From positions 62,001 to 126,000 of the forward strand of contig JAFTXI010000024.1 of NCBI GenBank assembly GCA_017461665.1: a stretch of DNA of 64,000 nt, given 5' to 3'. A model generated the notes under the pieces. It had not been told where the DNA came from and made no database searches. It saw only the letters and a program-made list of their open reading frames with translations. The position numbers and the translations under genes were made by a program. Positions 9,137 to 17,262 of this stretch are shown in pieces (position 1 is the stretch's first letter; the number at the start of each line of letters is the position of its first letter). Origin of the DNA: Bacteroidales bacterium. Lineage in GTDB: Bacteria; Bacteroidota; Bacteroidia; Bacteroidales; F082.

Positions 9137-11009
9137 ATCTACCGAGGAAAACAGCAATTACAGAAATATCTGCTGGAGAAATACCGCTAATTCTACTTGC
9201 TTGTCCTAATGTTTGTGGTTTATGTTTTGTTAATTTTTCTCTCGCTTCCATTGTAAGAGAATTTAAAGCATAATAATCAAAGTTCGGACTTAATTTTACA
9301 TCTTCAAGGCGATTTAATTTATCAGCTACTTCTCGTTCCTTGTCGATATAACCCTCATATTTCACAACAATCTCGGCTTCTTCAATAATATTTCTGTCTG
9401 ATTCTTTAGTTGAGTTGTATTTTTCCTTTAATTCTGGTAGTAAATTTATTATGTCTATGAGATTAATCTGTGGTCTTGTTATTATTTGTGATATGCGCAT
9501 TTTATTCGATATACCAGGTGTTCCTTTTGATTCTAATAAGGCGTTTACTTTGTCGGGGCTGATATTATTATTCTTTAAGAAAGAAACGAGATTGTTGATT
9601 TTTTCATATTTGTTTCTATAATGATTTATTCTTTCTTCAGAAGCTAATCCGATTTCGAATGCTTTTTCAGTTAAACGTGCGTCTGCATTATCTTGTCGTA
9701 ATAAGATACGATATTCGGCACGACTTGTGAACATCCTATATGGTTCATCTACGCTTTTTGTGATTAAATCGTCTATTAAAACGCCAATATATGCTTCATC
9801 TCTGCGCAACACTATTGGTTCTAAATCGTGGATTAATCTGTGTGCGTTTATGCCTGCCATCAAACCTTGAGCAGCTGCTTCTTCGTATCCTGTTGTGCCG
9901 TTTATTTGTCCAGCAAAGAACAATCCGTGAATTTGATGAGTTTCTAAGCTATGGTAAAGCTGATTTGGTGGAAAGAAGTCGTATTCAATGGCATAACCAG
10001 GACGGAATATTTTTGCGTTTTCAAATCCTTCAATGTGATGCAATGCCTCAACCTGTATGTCTTCTGGAAGGGAAGAACTGAATCCGTTTAGATAGTATTC
10101 TATCGTAGTTCTTCCTTCAGGTTCTACAAATAACTGATGGAAATCTTTGTCGGCAAAACGCTCGATTTTATCTTCAATACTTGGGCAATATCTTGGTCCA
10201 ATTCCTTTAATTCTTCCTGTGAACAAAGGTGATTTCTCAAAGCCTTTTCTTAAAATGTTGTGAACTTCTAATGAAGTATATGCTATATGACAGCTACGTT
10301 GTGTTTTTGGTTTTTCTACTTCCATGTATGAGAAACCGGTTACGTTTTCATCGCCTTTCTGTTCTGATAATTTGCTAAAATCAATACTTCTTCCGTCGAT
10401 GCGCATTGGAGTTCCGGTCTTCATTCTGTCGGCTTCAAATCCTAAAGAGACTAATTGCTCGGTTATTCCATAACTGGCGCTTTCTGAGATTCTTCCGCCT
10501 GTGAATGATTTTTCGCCGATAAATATTTTGCCGTTTAAGAATGTTCCATTCGTTAGAATCACTGCTTTAGCGTAAACATCTCCACCCAGAGTGCAATGTA
10601 CGCCTTTAATAATATTGCCTTCTACAATGAGAGAATCGACGTGATCTTGCCAAAATTCAAGCTTATTTGTTTTTTCAAGAACATTACGCCATTCAGTTGA
10701 AAATTCGAATTTGTCGCTTTGTACGCGTGGACTCCAAACGGCAGGTCCTTTTGATTTATTTAACATTCTAAATTGAATCATCGTTTTGTCGGCGATAATT
10801 CCCATCTGTCCTCCCATCGCGTCAATTTCTCTAACGATTTGTCCTTTAGCAATTCCTCCGACCGCGGGATTACACGACATTGCTGCTATCGCATTCATGT
10901 TCATCGTAATGAGAAGGGTTTTGTTTCCCAAATTTGCAGCTGCAGTTGCAGCTTCGCATCCTGCGTGTCCGCCACCTACAACAATAATGTCAAACTTATC
11001 AAATATCAT
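9135..11009 (-). CDS. mnmG: tRNA uridine-5-carboxymethylaminomethyl modification enzyme MnmG (GidA)
   Basis: Full-length 624-residue MnmG. With MnmE it installs the (carboxymethyl)aminomethyl group on U34 of certain tRNAs, using FAD, NADH and a folate one-carbon donor. The FAD-binding loop GGGHAGCEAATAAANLG is at residues 12-28, followed by the family signatures CNPAVGGIAKGQ and RRDEAYIGVLIDDL. The C-terminal helical domain that contacts tRNA and MnmE ends in SPADISVIAVFLGR. The gene is bracketed by two parS-like sites. This is notable because gidA sits near oriC and parS in many bacteria. It lies in the DUF4175-ybeY-mnmG-methyltransferase run. Confidence 0.98.
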   Translation of the reverse strand: MIFDKFDIIVVGGGHAGCEAATAAANLGNKTLLITMNMNAIAAMSCNPAVGGIAKGQIVREIDAMGGQMGIIADKTMIQFRMLNKSKGPAVWSPRVQSDKFEFSTEWRNVLEKTNKLEFWQDHVDSLIVEGNIIKGVHCTLGGDVYAKAVILTNGTFLNGKIFIGEKSFTGGRISESASYGITEQLVSLGFEADRMKTGTPMRIDGRSIDFSKLSEQKGDENVTGFSYMEVEKPKTQRSCHIAYTSLEVHNILRKGFEKSPLFTGRIKGIGPRYCPSIEDKIERFADKDFHQLFVEPEGRTTIEYYLNGFSSSLPEDIQVEALHHIEGFENAKIFRPGYAIEYDFFPPNQLYHSLETHQIHGLFFAGQINGTTGYEEAAAQGLMAGINAHRLIHDLEPIVLRRDEAYIGVLIDDLITKSVDEPYRMFTSRAEYRILLRQDNADARLTEKAFEIGLASEERINHYRNKYEKINNLVSFLKNNNISPDKVNALLESKGTPGISNKMRISQIITRPQINLIDIINLLPELKEKYNSTKESDRNIIEEAEIVVKYEGYIDKEREVADKLNRLEDVKLSPNFDYYALNSLTMEAREKLTKHKPQTLGQASRISGISPADISVIAVFLGR

Positions 11010-11020
11010 CTTTTAAATTT

Positions 11021-11036
11021 TATTTCACGTGAAACA
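11021..11036. other. parS-like palindrome, upstream of mnmG start
   Basis: TATTTCACGTGAAACA matches the parS consensus at 15 of 16 positions (only position 2 differs). It lies 12 bases upstream of the mnmG ATG, in the 52-base gap to ybeY. Confidence 0.7.
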
Positions 11037-11061
11037 CTTGTTATAACTTCCTAATATTCTA

Positions 11062-11478
11062 TTAATTCCTCATTAAAAGACATTTGTCTTCTTGTCGTCT
11101 CATCTCTGCTTCATCTTCTTCGCATAAATCGTCAAATCCGATTAGATGAAGTACGCCATGAGCCATGACCCTGTGTAACTCGTCTTTGAAACTGCGTTTA
11201 AATGTAACAGCATTTTCTCTGATTCTATCAATACTGATATGAAATTCTGCTGATAGAATTTCTTCAGATTCGTTAAGTGGGAAAGTGATTATATCAGTAA
11301 AAAAATCGTGCCCTAATAAATCTACATTTATTTTATAAAGATATTCATCGCTACAAAAATGATAGTATAGCTCACCAACAGACTTTCCGTAATGTTCAAC
11401 AAATTTATTTATCCATTCTTTAGTTCCGGAAACTTCTTCTGTGAGAATTTCAGTGTCGATAAATTGTAAACTAATCAT
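11062..11478 (-). CDS. ybeY: Endoribonuclease YbeY (rRNA maturation)
   Basis: A 138-residue protein of the YbeY/UPF0054 family, a zinc-dependent endonuclease in 16S rRNA 3' maturation and ribosome quality control. The signature HGVLHLIGFDD is present near residue 105. The usual third metal-ligand histidine (in GYDH) is replaced by Asp here, a change I believe is common in Bacteroidota. The ATG sits one base after the stop of the DUF4175 gene, so the two are probably translationally coupled. Confidence 0.95.
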   Translation of the reverse strand: MISLQFIDTEILTEEVSGTKEWINKFVEHYGKSVGELYYHFCSDEYLYKINVDLLGHDFFTDIITFPLNESEEILSAEFHISIDRIRENAVTFKRSFKDELHRVMAHGVLHLIGFDDLCEEDEAEMRRQEDKCLLMRN

Positions 11479-11479
11479 A

Positions 11480-14400
11480 TTATTCTTTCTCCGTATTTAT
11501 ATTTTTATTGAAAAAATATTCGTTGATTTTTGTCTTATAAAATGGTTGAAATTCGATGCTGTTCACCTTCAAAAATTCCTGCTGTTTCTTCAGATTTTCT
11601 TGATATTTTATCTCATCAATTTTACGTTTTTCGTATGTTCCTTTGAATTCTTCAGATTTGCGTTTTTCTTCTTTTTCACGTTCTTCTTGTGCATTCTGAG
11701 CTTTTAACATTCTTGATAAAATCTCTTTATTGCGACTAATTGTCTGATTTGTGATTCTTTTATTGACAAGATCTTCCTCTAATTTTTCCATATCTTTCAT
11801 AATCTCTTTAATGCCATCGTCACCGAGAACTCCGTTTTCTTTCATTTCGTCTAACATTTGTTGCATACTTTCTCGAAGCATTTCCTGCTCAGCTGCCATG
11901 CGGGCAAATTCTTCACTCATAGATTGTGTTTGCGGTTTGCCTTCCTTTTGCTGTTGTTGCATTTCTTTACGCATTTGCTCCAATTGTTTGCCAAGCTGTT
12001 CTTGCAAATCTTTCATGTTTTTCATGCTTTGCTTGCCTTTGCTCGGCTTTTTACTATTCTTCTGTTTTGAGCAAGATCCGCTCGATTCCATCATGCTTTC
12101 ATTCATGTTATTAAGTGATTCTGATAGCATTAAGGCTAAGTTATTCATCGACATCATGGCTCTTTGTTGTCGCGATACTGCCGAACTTAGTGTTGTCTCA
12201 TTCATCTCTTTCATAGCTAAATTCAGTTGCTGGTCAATCTGCTGTAACTCGTTGAAAACAAAGTTTTTAATTTCAGATTGACGCATTGCCATTCTTCTTA
12301 ATGAATCTTCTACCATTGCAAAATTGTCGACAATCTCTTTCTGACGACTTATTTTTTCTGACAAGGAAGGGTCGTCTTTCTTCATCTTTGAGATGCTCGC
12401 CATTAGCGACTCTTCTTCATGCGACGAACGTACTACATTCTCCAATAGGATTCTGATTAAATGCGCGTCTTCTCCAAGTTGTTCCATGCCCGACATTGAC
12501 ATTTCCATTGAGAGCTTATCAGCCATTTCTTTCATCTTCTTTCCAGCATCATTCTTCTTTTGACTCGAGCCAGAATAGTCGCCATTATTTTCCATCTCTT
12601 CAGCTTCTTCCAAATTGTTCATTATATTTTCCTGCATCTTTACATCCTTGGAAATATTAAAAGGTTCTTCTAAACCTTTGTTTCTCTCCATGATAGAATC
12701 TAATTCTTTAGATAACTTATCAAATTGATTCTTAGCATCTTCTGCTTTTAATGAGTCGTTGTTGTTACTATTTGAATTCTCCAATTGTTCAGACAAATCG
12801 TTTATCTTATCGATTATCTCGTTAAGATCTTTTTCAACTTTTAACTGCTCCAATAAAGAAAGATTTCGATCCATAATTTCCAGAAATTCTTTATTGTTCT
12901 TTTTGAGATCTTGCATCATCTGCTGCATTTTTTCGCGAGGCATATCGTTGAGCATCCTTTCTAATTCCTCCATTAGTTTCTTCATCTCTTCTGGAATTAC
13001 TTCCTCAAAAAGCTTGTTGATTTTTTCTTGTTTCTTTAATAACTCCTCAGAAGTTAATTCATTCTTTTCCATAAACTCTTGAAGCTCTTTTTGTTCCTCC
13101 TGAACTTTTTCCCATTCTTCTTGAACATCTCTCTGCTTTTCAAGAAGCTCTTTCATTTTTTCTTTATCGGTCCAATCTAATTCTTTCTTCGACATTAAAT
13201 CTTTCAGAATTTCTTCAATATCTTTGCGCAGCTCGTCTAATTCATTAGTTTTGTCTTCTAATTTTGAAATTATGTTTTCTTCAGAAGCATCTACAAGAGA
13301 ATCAAGGGTTTCACGTGTTGGGAGACTTGTCTGGAAATATTCTGAACGTCTTGATTTTGAACCATTTATTCCATCGTTGTCCCAGATTTCAAAATATGTT
13401 TTTATAACATCTCCAGGGAAAGATTTAAGTGTGTCTAAATCAATGCTATAGTAGAAAGATGTGCGAGTTTCTTTCTTATCGATATTAATTTTTTCTATAA
13501 AACTCTGCTGTGGCTTGTTCTCTACTTCGAAATGGAATAATAATTTTTTAAATCCATAGTCGTCAGAGATTAAACCAGAATAATAAGTCTGCTTGGAAAA
13601 ATCTTCGTTGAAAGCTTGAACTTGAATTTCCGGATATGCGTCTGGAATTACTTCCACTATGAAAGGAATTGGCCTCTCGTCTTTTTTCCATTCATTAGAA
13701 ATGCTTACAAAAAACTTCGTTGTGTTTATTGCTTTGAAGCTATACGTAAAATCGTTGTTTAGTGATTTTAATTCTTGATGAACACTATCGAGAGTTATAT
13801 TTAAAGAAGTGACGTCTTTTGTGTGAAATGTAAACTCTACTTCGGTTCCCTGAGGAACTAGAACGCGTGTTTTACCTGTCAACGTTTCTTTTTTTCTCTT
13901 TATATAACTTGGAAATGATAGTTCAACTTCGTAAAAAAGTAGTGTAGGTGATGGATTTACGATGATCTTTATCTGAGGACTAACATAATCTCCTCCAACT
14001 ATTTGAAAATCATCAGAATGATAAATGTTGCTAAAGATATATTTGAATTCATTATTGGAAATTTTAGTCATTTTTCTTGTACCGGCAGCATTACTGACAT
14101 AAAACGATTCTGGAATTTTTTCACCGCTGACATGAATTTTATATTCAAAGTCTTCGCCTTGTGTCACTTCAATTTCGTTTGATTGCAAAACTACGCTGTA
14201 GAGGAGGGGCCTTTCAAAATGAGTGTCGTAGTTGATAATTCTATTAACAGGTTGGCGCGAGAAACTCGGCACAAAAATTATCAAAGTTAATAAAATGATA
14301 AATGACGGAATAAATATATTAAGATATTTGAGATTATCCTTAAGATTTACTGCATCATTGAAGTTGATAGGTTTAAGATTTATTGTTCTCTGCTCAATCG

Positions 14401-14806
14401 TGGCAATAAGTAATTTATTGTCAATATGATTTACAATTTTTTCTGATAGTTGTAATGTATTTAGTAGCTTATCTTTGATTTCTGGGAAAAACTTACCAAT
14501 GATTTCAGCAGCCTGCTGTTCCGACATTTTCTTCCTGAAACGAATCAGGTTAATCAGAGGAATAATGAAATAGAATAGAAGAATTAGAGAAAATAGACCT
14601 GTTAATAGTATGAATAAAACCAACCTGATTTCTTTAGAAAACCAGGATATATATTCTAATCCGTTGAATAACAAAAATGTAACAATAAGGATAATAGTTC
14701 CTATCAGTACGCCTTTTATAAGGCGATTTAAATAGAACTTTTTGATAAAAGAATCTATTTTGTCCAATAAAATTTGATGATATGAGTTCTTATTGTCTGA
14801 ATACAT
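11480..14806 (-). CDS. DUF4175-family membrane protein with long coiled-coil region
   Basis: About 1108 residues from the ATG at 14806; a TTG eight codons upstream is less likely. There are two strong membrane segments within the first 100 residues and a third near residue 165. A beta-rich periplasmic-looking region follows (to about residue 500), then several hundred residues of charged, heptad-rich coiled coil with many Met and Gln (for example EQLGKQLEQMRKEM). This organisation matches the DUF4175 proteins of Bacteroidota, whose function is not established. It is the first gene of the run with ybeY and mnmG, and a terminator-ended leader or small RNA lies just upstream (14905-14986). Confidence 0.85.
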   Translation of the reverse strand: MYSDNKNSYHQILLDKIDSFIKKFYLNRLIKGVLIGTIILIVTFLLFNGLEYISWFSKEIRLVLFILLTGLFSLILLFYFIIPLINLIRFRKKMSEQQAAEIIGKFFPEIKDKLLNTLQLSEKIVNHIDNKLLIATIEQRTINLKPINFNDAVNLKDNLKYLNIFIPSFIILLTLIIFVPSFSRQPVNRIINYDTHFERPLLYSVVLQSNEIEVTQGEDFEYKIHVSGEKIPESFYVSNAAGTRKMTKISNNEFKYIFSNIYHSDDFQIVGGDYVSPQIKIIVNPSPTLLFYEVELSFPSYIKRKKETLTGKTRVLVPQGTEVEFTFHTKDVTSLNITLDSVHQELKSLNNDFTYSFKAINTTKFFVSISNEWKKDERPIPFIVEVIPDAYPEIQVQAFNEDFSKQTYYSGLISDDYGFKKLLFHFEVENKPQQSFIEKINIDKKETRTSFYYSIDLDTLKSFPGDVIKTYFEIWDNDGINGSKSRRSEYFQTSLPTRETLDSLVDASEENIISKLEDKTNELDELRKDIEEILKDLMSKKELDWTDKEKMKELLEKQRDVQEEWEKVQEEQKELQEFMEKNELTSEELLKKQEKINKLFEEVIPEEMKKLMEELERMLNDMPREKMQQMMQDLKKNNKEFLEIMDRNLSLLEQLKVEKDLNEIIDKINDLSEQLENSNSNNNDSLKAEDAKNQFDKLSKELDSIMERNKGLEEPFNISKDVKMQENIMNNLEEAEEMENNGDYSGSSQKKNDAGKKMKEMADKLSMEMSMSGMEQLGEDAHLIRILLENVVRSSHEEESLMASISKMKKDDPSLSEKISRQKEIVDNFAMVEDSLRRMAMRQSEIKNFVFNELQQIDQQLNLAMKEMNETTLSSAVSRQQRAMMSMNNLALMLSESLNNMNESMMESSGSCSKQKNSKKPSKGKQSMKNMKDLQEQLGKQLEQMRKEMQQQQKEGKPQTQSMSEEFARMAAEQEMLRESMQQMLDEMKENGVLGDDGIKEIMKDMEKLEEDLVNKRITNQTISRNKEILSRMLKAQNAQEEREKEEKRKSEEFKGTYEKRKIDEIKYQENLKKQQEFLKVNSIEFQPFYKTKINEYFFNKNINTEKE

Positions 14807-14904
14807 CTTACCCAAAATAATATCATGCAAAGATAATGATTTTCTCGGGGGTACACATTGTTAATAAAGTAATTTTTTGTTTTTAACATCTCGAATTTTT
14901 ACAA

Positions 14905-14929
14905 ATAAAAAAGGGCGCGGGGAGCGCCC
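14905..14929 (-). terminator. Rho-independent terminator
   Basis: On the minus strand GGGCGC, loop TCCCC, GCGCCC is followed by TTTTTTATTT. The six-pair all-GC stem and the uridine run make this one of the clearest terminators in the window. The two arms lie at 14913-14918 and 14924-14929. Confidence 0.85.
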
Positions 14930-14986
14930 AATTGCATTAATAAACCAAACTACTTACAAAGCTATAGAGAATGTTTAGTACTTGTG
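14905..14986 (-). ncRNA. Short terminator-ended transcript: small RNA or attenuating leader of the DUF4175-ybeY-mnmG operon
   Basis: A good Bacteroidota promoter (14991-15020) should start transcription at about 14986 on the minus strand. About 55 bases further the sequence folds into a strong hairpin followed by a T run (14905-14929). The predicted RNA is about 80 bases with no convincing reading frame. The first gene of the operon starts about 100 bases beyond the terminator. The RNA could be a free-standing small RNA or a leader that controls read-through into the operon. The promoter and terminator are seen; the role is inferred. Confidence 0.55.
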
Positions 14987-14990
14987 ATTG

Positions 14991-15020
14991 CAAAGTTACG
15001 CAAAATTACAATTCTGTCAA
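14991..15020 (-). promoter_or_regulatory. Bacteroidota-type promoter for the leader/small RNA
   Basis: On the minus strand TTG (15018-15020), 19 bases, then TAACTTTG (14991-14998), with the same spacing as the tRNA-Asn promoter in this window. The remaining bases from 15021 to 15226 are very AT-rich with poly-T runs; I see no gene in them. Confidence 0.75.
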
Positions 15021-15226
15021 TAGTGTTAAGGTTAAAATTGCTTTTTTTTGAAATATATCTTTAAATTTTTTTTTTTTGAATCTAATTAATTTATACTACA
15101 AAATTGTAAGATTACTATTATAATCCAATGATTTATATATTTATTTAACTCAATAAATTTAATAATATAATTTTAAAAATTTTTTTTAGTCATGTTGTGT
15201 TTATTTATATGTTTTATTCTTTGAAT

Positions 15227-17017
15227 TTATATGTTTCTAAGGAAATTAACCATATCTTCGTCTCTCAATAAGTTTAATTTTTTCCTCAATCGATATCTTG
15301 ATGTCTCAACACTTCTTAAAGTGGTGTTAGTTATGATGGAGATTTCTTTACTCGACATGTTTAGGTATAACATAACACAAAGTCTTTTTTCTGACTTTGT
15401 AATTCCTTGAAATTTCTGGTCTAATCTATCGAAGAAATCTTTGTATATTTCATTTATTTGTTTGTTAAGACTTTCGATATTGTTAAATAAACTTATGTTA
15501 TTCTGCATATTAGCATAAATATTCTTTACTTTGCCTTTTATTTCGTCATCGGGAGAGTCTATTATTTCTTTGACTTCCTTCTTTAATGGATCGATATATT
15601 CTATGTATGATTTGAGATGTAATGCCATATTTATTAACGATTCTTTGCTGTTTTTTAGCTGTATTTCCATTAAATCATTTTCCATTTCATCAATCTTTAA
15701 TTGCTGCTCGTAACTTTTTTCTTTATTCTTGTGATATAGTAATTTATTTCTTGAAAATAGGATAATAAATACAACTAATACACTTGATAGGATAACTATC
15801 ATAATTATTGATATTATCCAATTGAGCCTTAATAACTCTTTATTAGATTCTTCTTGTTCTACCTTTTTAAGTTCTTCGATATTTAATGTTAATTTATTTC
15901 CTATATGTAATTGCTCAATTTTTCTTTTATTTTCGATATTCGTAGCTGAATCGCAAAACATGTCATATTTGTTAAAGTAATTGTATGCTTCTTCATACTT
16001 GTTCATATTTGCGTAACATTTTGAAAGTTGGAAATATGCATGATAGCATATCTCGAACATCTTGAAGGCGTCAGTGCTATCACTTAGTATTTTAAATACA
16101 TTTATCGCTGATTCATTTGTTTCTAATCTCATCTTTAGTTTTCCTAAATTGTACATGTTTTTACCGCAAGTCTCATAGTCGCATTCAGAATAGGCAAGTT
16201 TTATAGCTTTTATATAGTTGTCTCGAGCTGCTTCAAAATTGTTGAGTGAATCATAGACGATAGCCTTTAAGCCATAATTGTTCATTTTCATCTTCATATT
16301 ATTTGAACTTGCACATAACGACAATGAAGAGTCTATTAATGGCATTGCCATATCGTATTTTTTGATGTTGATTAACATCTCAGCTTTCTTTGTTAATGCT
16401 TCTATAAAAATGTTGATGTTTTTGTGGTTTGTGCCGTATTTTAATATGTTATCATAGTATATTATTGCATTTTCAAATTTTCTTTGTTTGTAATATATAT
16501 CGCCAAAAGCCAAATATGTCTCGATTAAACCTTCCTGATTATTACTCTTGTTAGCGAATATTATAGCTTGTTTCATAGATTCTATACTTAGCTCTTTATC
16601 ATAATTCTTAATTTGATTCTCATCATTATACATATCAGCAATTTTTATATACATCTTATATATAGTGTCATATTCTTTTAACATTATTAATTGCTCAATA
16701 GCTTTTTCGTAATATGAAATTGCGTAATCGTATGAACTATTTTTTTGTAATATATCACCTATAACGATATTACTTGTTGCTATCTGTCGTAAGTTGTTTG
16801 TTTTGTGTGCTATCTTTTGAGCCTTGTAAGCGCTGTTAAAAGCGAACTCGGAATTTTTCTCCGAATAGGTGTTCGCCAAATATATCAATCTTTCAAATCT
16901 ATTTTCGTGAGTGATGATTTTGTTAATATCGCAATCATTGTTTTCGTTTTGAGTATAAATATTGTTGATAAATAACATGCAAAAGGCACATAATAATATT
17001 TTAGTAATTGTTCTCAT
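15227..17017 (-). CDS. TPR-repeat membrane sensor with C-terminal helix-turn-helix (LuxR-like)
   Basis: About 596 residues from the ATG at 17017, chosen because it starts a clear signal peptide (MRTITKILLCAFCMLF). The next roughly 340 residues are tetratricopeptide repeats, for example YDYAISYYEKAIEQ and KFENAIIYYDNIL, predicted to be periplasmic. A single membrane helix lies around residues 405-425, followed by a coiled coil and a LuxR/GerE-like HTH (ITKSEKRLCVMLYLNMSSK...). This makes a one-protein membrane-bound regulator, an arrangement common in Bacteroidota. It points away from glnS; its targets are unknown. Confidence 0.85.
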   Translation of the reverse strand: MRTITKILLCAFCMLFINNIYTQNENNDCDINKIITHENRFERLIYLANTYSEKNSEFAFNSAYKAQKIAHKTNNLRQIATSNIVIGDILQKNSSYDYAISYYEKAIEQLIMLKEYDTIYKMYIKIADMYNDENQIKNYDKELSIESMKQAIIFANKSNNQEGLIETYLAFGDIYYKQRKFENAIIYYDNILKYGTNHKNINIFIEALTKKAEMLINIKKYDMAMPLIDSSLSLCASSNNMKMKMNNYGLKAIVYDSLNNFEAARDNYIKAIKLAYSECDYETCGKNMYNLGKLKMRLETNESAINVFKILSDSTDAFKMFEICYHAYFQLSKCYANMNKYEEAYNYFNKYDMFCDSATNIENKRKIEQLHIGNKLTLNIEELKKVEQEESNKELLRLNWIISIIMIVILSSVLVVFIILFSRNKLLYHKNKEKSYEQQLKIDEMENDLMEIQLKNSKESLINMALHLKSYIEYIDPLKKEVKEIIDSPDDEIKGKVKNIYANMQNNISLFNNIESLNKQINEIYKDFFDRLDQKFQGITKSEKRLCVMLYLNMSSKEISIITNTTLRSVETSRYRLRKKLNLLRDEDMVNFLRNI

Positions 17018-17242
17018 AACAGTTAGTTTTAAATTTCTGCAAATATAATCATTTTGTAGTATTATCCTTGAGTTTAATCTACAAATAATCATTAAGATAT
17101 TTTTTTAATGTAGTATGTGTTGATGTATGATTTTATAAATGTAATTTCTATTAGAAAGTGTAAAATTTCTGATGTTTTCCCTGCAATTAAAAAAATATTT
17201 AGACATTGATATAAATCATTACCTACAAAAAATTATTATTGT

Positions 17243-17250
17243 TATTTTTG
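17243..17250 (+). promoter_or_regulatory. -7 element upstream of glnS
   Basis: TATTTTTG matches TAnnTTTG and lies 12 bases before the ATG at 17263, implying a very short 5' leader. No TTG at the usual distance was found. Confidence 0.5.
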
Positions 17251-17262
17251 CAACAAAATTTT

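Noticed and set aside
13307-13322. Third parS site in the DUF4175 gene
   Set aside because: Only one half of the palindrome matches; the other half reads TTGGG instead of AAACA.
15030-15226. Hidden gene in the AT-rich gap upstream of the TPR/HTH gene
   Set aside because: Poly-T runs and stops in every frame; nothing protein-like was seen.
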